The notes below the pieces were generated by a model that worked only from the letters and a program-made list of their open reading frames with translations, had not been told where the DNA came from and searched no databases. The position numbers and the translations under genes are program-made. A stretch of DNA of 64,000 nt, taken from assembly GCF_009859475.1 (NCBI RefSeq), contig NZ_CP044549.1, positions 4,774,001 to 4,838,000 of the forward strand. Direction: 5' to 3'. This DNA comes from Hydrogenophaga sp. BPS33. GTDB taxonomy: Bacteria > Pseudomonadota > Gammaproteobacteria > Burkholderiales > Burkholderiaceae_C. This document shows positions 61,109 through 64,000 of this stretch, piece after piece. The number at the start of each line of letters is the position of its first letter. The first letter of the stretch is position 1.

Positions 61109-62545
61109 TTACTCGATGGCCTTGGTCATGTCCTCGACGACCTTCTTCGCATCGCCGAAGACCATCATTGTCTTGTCCATGTAGAACAGCTCGTTGTCCA
61201 GGCCCGCATAACCCGCGGCCATCGAGCGCTTGTTCACGATCACCGTCTTGGCTTTGTAGGCCTCCAGGATCGGCATGCCGAAGATCGGGCTGCCCTTTTG
61301 CAGCGCGGCCGGGTTCACCACGTCGTTGGCCCCCAGAATGATCGCCACGTCGGCCTGCCCGAACTCGCCGTTGATGTCTTCCATCTCGAACACCTGGTCG
61401 TACGGCACCTCGGCCTCGGCCAGCAACACGTTCATGTGCCCCGGCATGCGCCCGGCCACCGGGTGGATCGCGTACTTCACCGTGATGCCCTTCTCAGTGA
61501 GCTTGTGCGCCAGTTCCTTCACCGCGTGCTGCGCGCGCGCCACCGCCAGGCCGTAGCCCGGCACGATCACCACCGTCTCGGCGTTGCCGAGCACGAAGGC
61601 CGCGTCGTCCGCGCTGCCGCTCTTGACCGGGCGCGCCTCGGCCTTGGCACCGCCCGCAGCAGCGGTGTCGCCGCCGAAGCCGCCCAGGATCACGTTGAAG
61701 AACGAGCGGTTCATGGCCTTGCACATGATGTAGCTCAGGATCGCGCCCGAGGAGCCCACCAGCGAGCCGGCAATGATCAGCATGCTGTTGTTCAGGCTGA
61801 AGCCGATGCCCGCTGCCGCCCAGCCCGAGTAGCTGTTGAGCATGGAGACCACCACCGGCATGTCCGCGCCACCGATCGGGATGATGATGAGCACGCCCAG
61901 GATGAAGCCCAGCGCGATCACCAGCACGATGTCGATCCAGCTCTGCGAGTGCCAGAAGCCGAAGCAGAAGAACACCACCGCCAGGCCCAGCAGCAGGTTG
62001 AGCTTGTGCTGGCCGGGGAAGGTCACCGGTGCGCCCTGGAACAGGCGGAACTTGTACTTGCCCGAGAGCTTGCCGAAAGCGATGACCGAGCCCGAGAAGG
62101 TGACCGCGCCGATGAAGGCGCCCAAGGCGAGTTCGATGCGGTTGCCACCGGGAATCGGCGCACCTTCGGCAACGATGCCAAAGGCCCAGGGTTCGGCCAC
62201 CACGGCCACCGCGATGCAGACAGCGGCCAGGCCGATCATGCTGTGCATGAAGGCGACCAGCTCAGGCATCTTGGTCATCTCCACCCGCTTGGCCATGACG
62301 GCGCCCACACCGCCACCGACCACCAGGCCACCGAGCACCCAGGAGAGGCCTTGCGCGGCGTTGACCTGCATCTGCTCGGCCAGGGTGAAGATCAGGCCGC
62401 CCGTGGTGAGCACGGCAATCGCCATGCCGGTCATTCCGAAGACGTTGCCCCGGATCGAGGTGGTGGGGTGCGACAGGCCCTTCAAGGCCTGGATGAAGCA
62501 GACGCTGGCGATGAGGTACAGCAGCGTGACGAGGTTCATGCTCAT
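61109..62545 (-). CDS. pntB: NAD(P) transhydrogenase subunit beta
   Basis: A 478-residue PntB. The N-terminal half has about eight to nine membrane helices (for example LVTLLYLIASVCFIQALKGL and LSWVLGGLVVGGGVGAVMA). The C-terminal half is the cytosolic NADP-binding domain (VVIVPGYGLAVARAQHAV, MPGHMNVLLAEAEVPYDQV and ILGANDVVNPAA). With the alpha subunits it couples hydride transfer from NADH to NADP with proton entry. The ATG at 62545 overlaps the pntAB stop (ATGA). Confidence 0.96.
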   Translation of the reverse strand: MSMNLVTLLYLIASVCFIQALKGLSHPTTSIRGNVFGMTGMAIAVLTTGGLIFTLAEQMQVNAAQGLSWVLGGLVVGGGVGAVMAKRVEMTKMPELVAFMHSMIGLAAVCIAVAVVAEPWAFGIVAEGAPIPGGNRIELALGAFIGAVTFSGSVIAFGKLSGKYKFRLFQGAPVTFPGQHKLNLLLGLAVVFFCFGFWHSQSWIDIVLVIALGFILGVLIIIPIGGADMPVVVSMLNSYSGWAAAGIGFSLNNSMLIIAGSLVGSSGAILSYIMCKAMNRSFFNVILGGFGGDTAAAGGAKAEARPVKSGSADDAAFVLGNAETVVIVPGYGLAVARAQHAVKELAHKLTEKGITVKYAIHPVAGRMPGHMNVLLAEAEVPYDQVFEMEDINGEFGQADVAIILGANDVVNPAALQKGSPIFGMPILEAYKAKTVIVNKRSMAAGYAGLDNELFYMDKTMMVFGDAKKVVEDMTKAIE

Positions 62546-62865
62546 TTCGCAGCCCCTTCAGCGGCCGGTGCCTTGCGTTCTTTCTTCTTGAACATCTCCA
62601 GCATGCGCCGGGTGACGAGGAAGCCACCGAAGACGTTGACGGCAGCCAGCGCCACGGCGAGCACGCCCATGGTCTTGCCCAGGTTCGTTTCGGTGAGCGC
62701 AGCGGCCAGCATGGCGCCCACGATCACGATGGCGGAGATGGCGTTGGTCACCGCCATCAGCGGCGTGTGCAGCGCGGGCGTGACGTTCCACACCACGTGG
62801 TAACCCACGTAGATCGCCAGCACGAAGATGATGAGGTTGAGGATGGTGGGGGATACGGCTTCCAT
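62542..62865 (-). CDS. pntAB: NAD(P) transhydrogenase subunit alpha part 2 (membrane)
   Basis: A 107-residue membrane subunit with about three helices (TILNLIIFVLAIYVGYHVVW, AISAIVIVGAMLAAAL, TMGVLAVALAAVNVFGGFLV) and a charged tail. Its separation from the soluble alpha part gives the three-gene arrangement known from Rhodospirillum rubrum, rather than the fused E. coli PntA. It overlaps pntB by 4 bp and follows pntAA after a 48-bp gap holding a hairpin. Confidence 0.95.
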   Translation of the reverse strand: MEAVSPTILNLIIFVLAIYVGYHVVWNVTPALHTPLMAVTNAISAIVIVGAMLAAALTETNLGKTMGVLAVALAAVNVFGGFLVTRRMLEMFKKKERKAPAAEGAAK

Positions 62866-62883
62866 GGGGTCCTTGATCGGTTG

Positions 62884-62907
62884 GGGACAGAGCTGAAGAT
62901 CTGTCCC
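62884..62907. repeat. Intercistronic hairpin between pntAA and pntAB
   Basis: GGGACAGA (62884) and TCTGTCCC (62900) form a perfect 8-bp stem with an 8-base loop in the 48-bp gap between the soluble and membrane alpha-subunit genes. No T-run follows on the coding strand. It might stabilise or process the mRNA and so set different subunit levels. Confidence 0.5.
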
Positions 62908-62913
62908 GCAAAT

Positions 62914-64000
62914 TCATTGGCTTCTTTTCACTTCGCCGTTTTGGGTCATCAGGCAGGCGGCGACGATGTCGTCGTCCATCGGCACCTGCACCGCCGTCGC
63001 ATCTTTGGGCAGCACGAGCTTGAGGAAATCGAGCACGTTGCGCGCATACAGCGCCGACGCATCGGCACCCACCATCGCCGCCAGGTTGGTCTCGCCCACG
63101 ATGGTCACGCCGTGTTTCACCACGGTCCTGTCGGCCTCGCTCAGCGGGCAGTTGCCGCCCACACCGTCGGCACCCTTGCCCGCTGCGATGTCCACGATCA
63201 CGCTGCCCGGCTTCATGGACTTGACCATGTCTTCGGTGATCAGCACCGGCGCGGCGCGCCCAGGGATCAGCGCGGTGGAGATCACCACGTCGGCCTGCGC
63301 CACGCGCTTGGCCACTTCCACCTTCTGGCGCTCCAGCCAGCTCGGCGGCATCGGGCGCGCGTAGCCACCCACGCCTTCGGCCGCTTCCTTCTCTTCGGCG
63401 GTCTCGTACGGCACGTCGATGAACTTGCCGCCCAAGGACTCAACCTGCTCCTTCACGCTGGGGCGCACGTCGGAGGCTTCGATCACCGCGCCCAGGCGCT
63501 TGGCCGTGGCAATCGCTTGAAGACCGGCCACGCCCACGCCGAGGATGACCACGCGCGCGGCCTTGACCGTGCCCGCCGCCGTCATGAGCATGGGAAAGAA
63601 GCGCTGGTAGTGGTGCGCGGCCAGCATCACGGCCTTGTAGCCGGCGATGTTGGCTTGCGAGGAGAGCACGTCCATGCTTTGTGCGCGCGTGGTGCGCGGC
63701 GCGGCCTCGAGTGCGAAGGCGGTGAGGCCCGCGCTGGCCAGGCGTTGCAGGCCGGCGGCATCGAAGGGGTTGAGCATGCCGACCACGGTCGCGCCCGGCT
63801 TCATCAAAGCCAGCTCGCCATCGCTGGGCGCGCGCACCTTGAGCACCAGGTCACAACCCAGCGCGCCGGCCGCATCGGTGATCTCGGCACCGGCGGCCAC
63901 AAAGGCCTCGTCGGTCACGCTGGCGGCCACGCCCGCGCCCGTTTGCACGCGCACGCTGTGGCCTTGCGCCACGACTTTCTTCACCGTCTCCGGGGTCACG
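62914..64000 (-). CDS. pntAA: NAD(P) transhydrogenase subunit alpha part 1, 5' end beyond the window
   Basis: About 362 residues of the soluble NAD(H)-binding alpha subunit. The frame runs open to the window edge (TPETVKKVVAQGHSVRVQTG); roughly the first 20 residues of the usual start lie outside. The NAD site is ARVVILGVGVAGLQAIATAK with EASDVRPSVKEQVESLGG, and GETNLAAMVGADAS and LDFLKLVLP are conserved in the family. It forms the dimeric dI domain that docks on PntB. The closing residues QNGEVKRSQ are ordinary. Confidence 0.95.
   Translation of the reverse strand, partial: VTPETVKKVVAQGHSVRVQTGAGVAASVTDEAFVAAGAEITDAAGALGCDLVLKVRAPSDGELALMKPGATVVGMLNPFDAAGLQRLASAGLTAFALEAAPRTTRAQSMDVLSSQANIAGYKAVMLAAHHYQRFFPMLMTAAGTVKAARVVILGVGVAGLQAIATAKRLGAVIEASDVRPSVKEQVESLGGKFIDVPYETAEEKEAAEGVGGYARPMPPSWLERQKVEVAKRVAQADVVISTALIPGRAAPVLITEDMVKSMKPGSVIVDIAAGKGADGVGGNCPLSEADRTVVKHGVTIVGETNLAAMVGADASALYARNVLDFLKLVLPKDATAVQVPMDDDIVAACLMTQNGEVKRSQ

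Overview
The window is high-GC DNA with dense, often overlapping genes. It carries many Bug-family periplasmic binding proteins, Burkholderiales-type trimeric porins and OruR-like AraC regulators. Together these point to a betaproteobacterium of the Comamonadaceae type (Hydrogenophaga, Variovorax or Acidovorax-like). No rRNA, tRNA, CRISPR array or phage gene was seen. The content is almost entirely catabolic: regulator, uptake receptor and enzyme modules, followed by a fatty-acid oxidation and transhydrogenase block.

Region 1 (1-10193): a 5'-truncated double HxlR regulator, a translationally coupled pair of IclR paralogues and a quinone oxidoreductase. A minus-strand operon follows in transcription order: porin, Tat-exported amidohydrolase, intradiol ring-cleavage dioxygenase, SDR, beta-keto acid cleavage enzyme (BKACE), MDR reductase, cupin and a SnoaL-like protein. 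It reads as an aromatic pathway in which a BKACE may finish beta-ketoadipate-type breakdown.

Region 2 (10282-24126): LysR regulators flank an operon of SnoaL-like protein, Bug receptor, amidohydrolase and exported RidA-like protein. Next is a tight eight-gene operon: molybdenum hydroxylase large subunit, DapA-like aldolase, the small and medium Mo-hydroxylase subunits, CoxG, an aspartate-dehydrogenase-like protein, a Bug receptor and 3-hydroxyanthranilate 3,4-dioxygenase. The dioxygenase active site is intact. An IclR gene beside this operon appears frameshifted.

Region 3 (24212-35911): a plus-strand operon with two different carotenoid-oxygenase-family enzymes, an AMP-dependent ligase, a hydrolase, a flavin oxidoreductase, an SCP-x-type thiolase, an SDR and three Bug receptors. 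It ends at a clear Rho-independent terminator.

Region 4 (36064-39891): a LysR regulator divergent from a glutarate 2-hydroxylase (GlaH/CsiD) homologue, which is followed by an FMN-dependent 2-hydroxyacid dehydrogenase. This suggests glutarate to L-2-hydroxyglutarate to 2-oxoglutarate.

Region 5 (40062-54450): two related modules, each an OruR-like AraC regulator, a 352-residue BKACE and a Bug receptor. The second also has a CMD-family protein, a third type of BKACE and an acyl-CoA ligase. Two minus-strand units (Bug; porin plus Bug) share a TGTCGACA operator-like palindrome.

Region 6 (54451-55114): no gene, but a large imperfect inverted repeat with nested hairpins and a MITE-like core.

Region 7 (55115-64000): minus-strand SDR, acyl-CoA dehydrogenase, thiolase and a FadB-like bifunctional enzyme, then three-gene proton-translocating transhydrogenase (pntB, pntAB and pntAA, the last cut by the window edge).

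Nine Bug receptors occur, with no TctA or TctB membrane genes in the window. All functions are inferred from sequence motifs read by eye; no database search was run.
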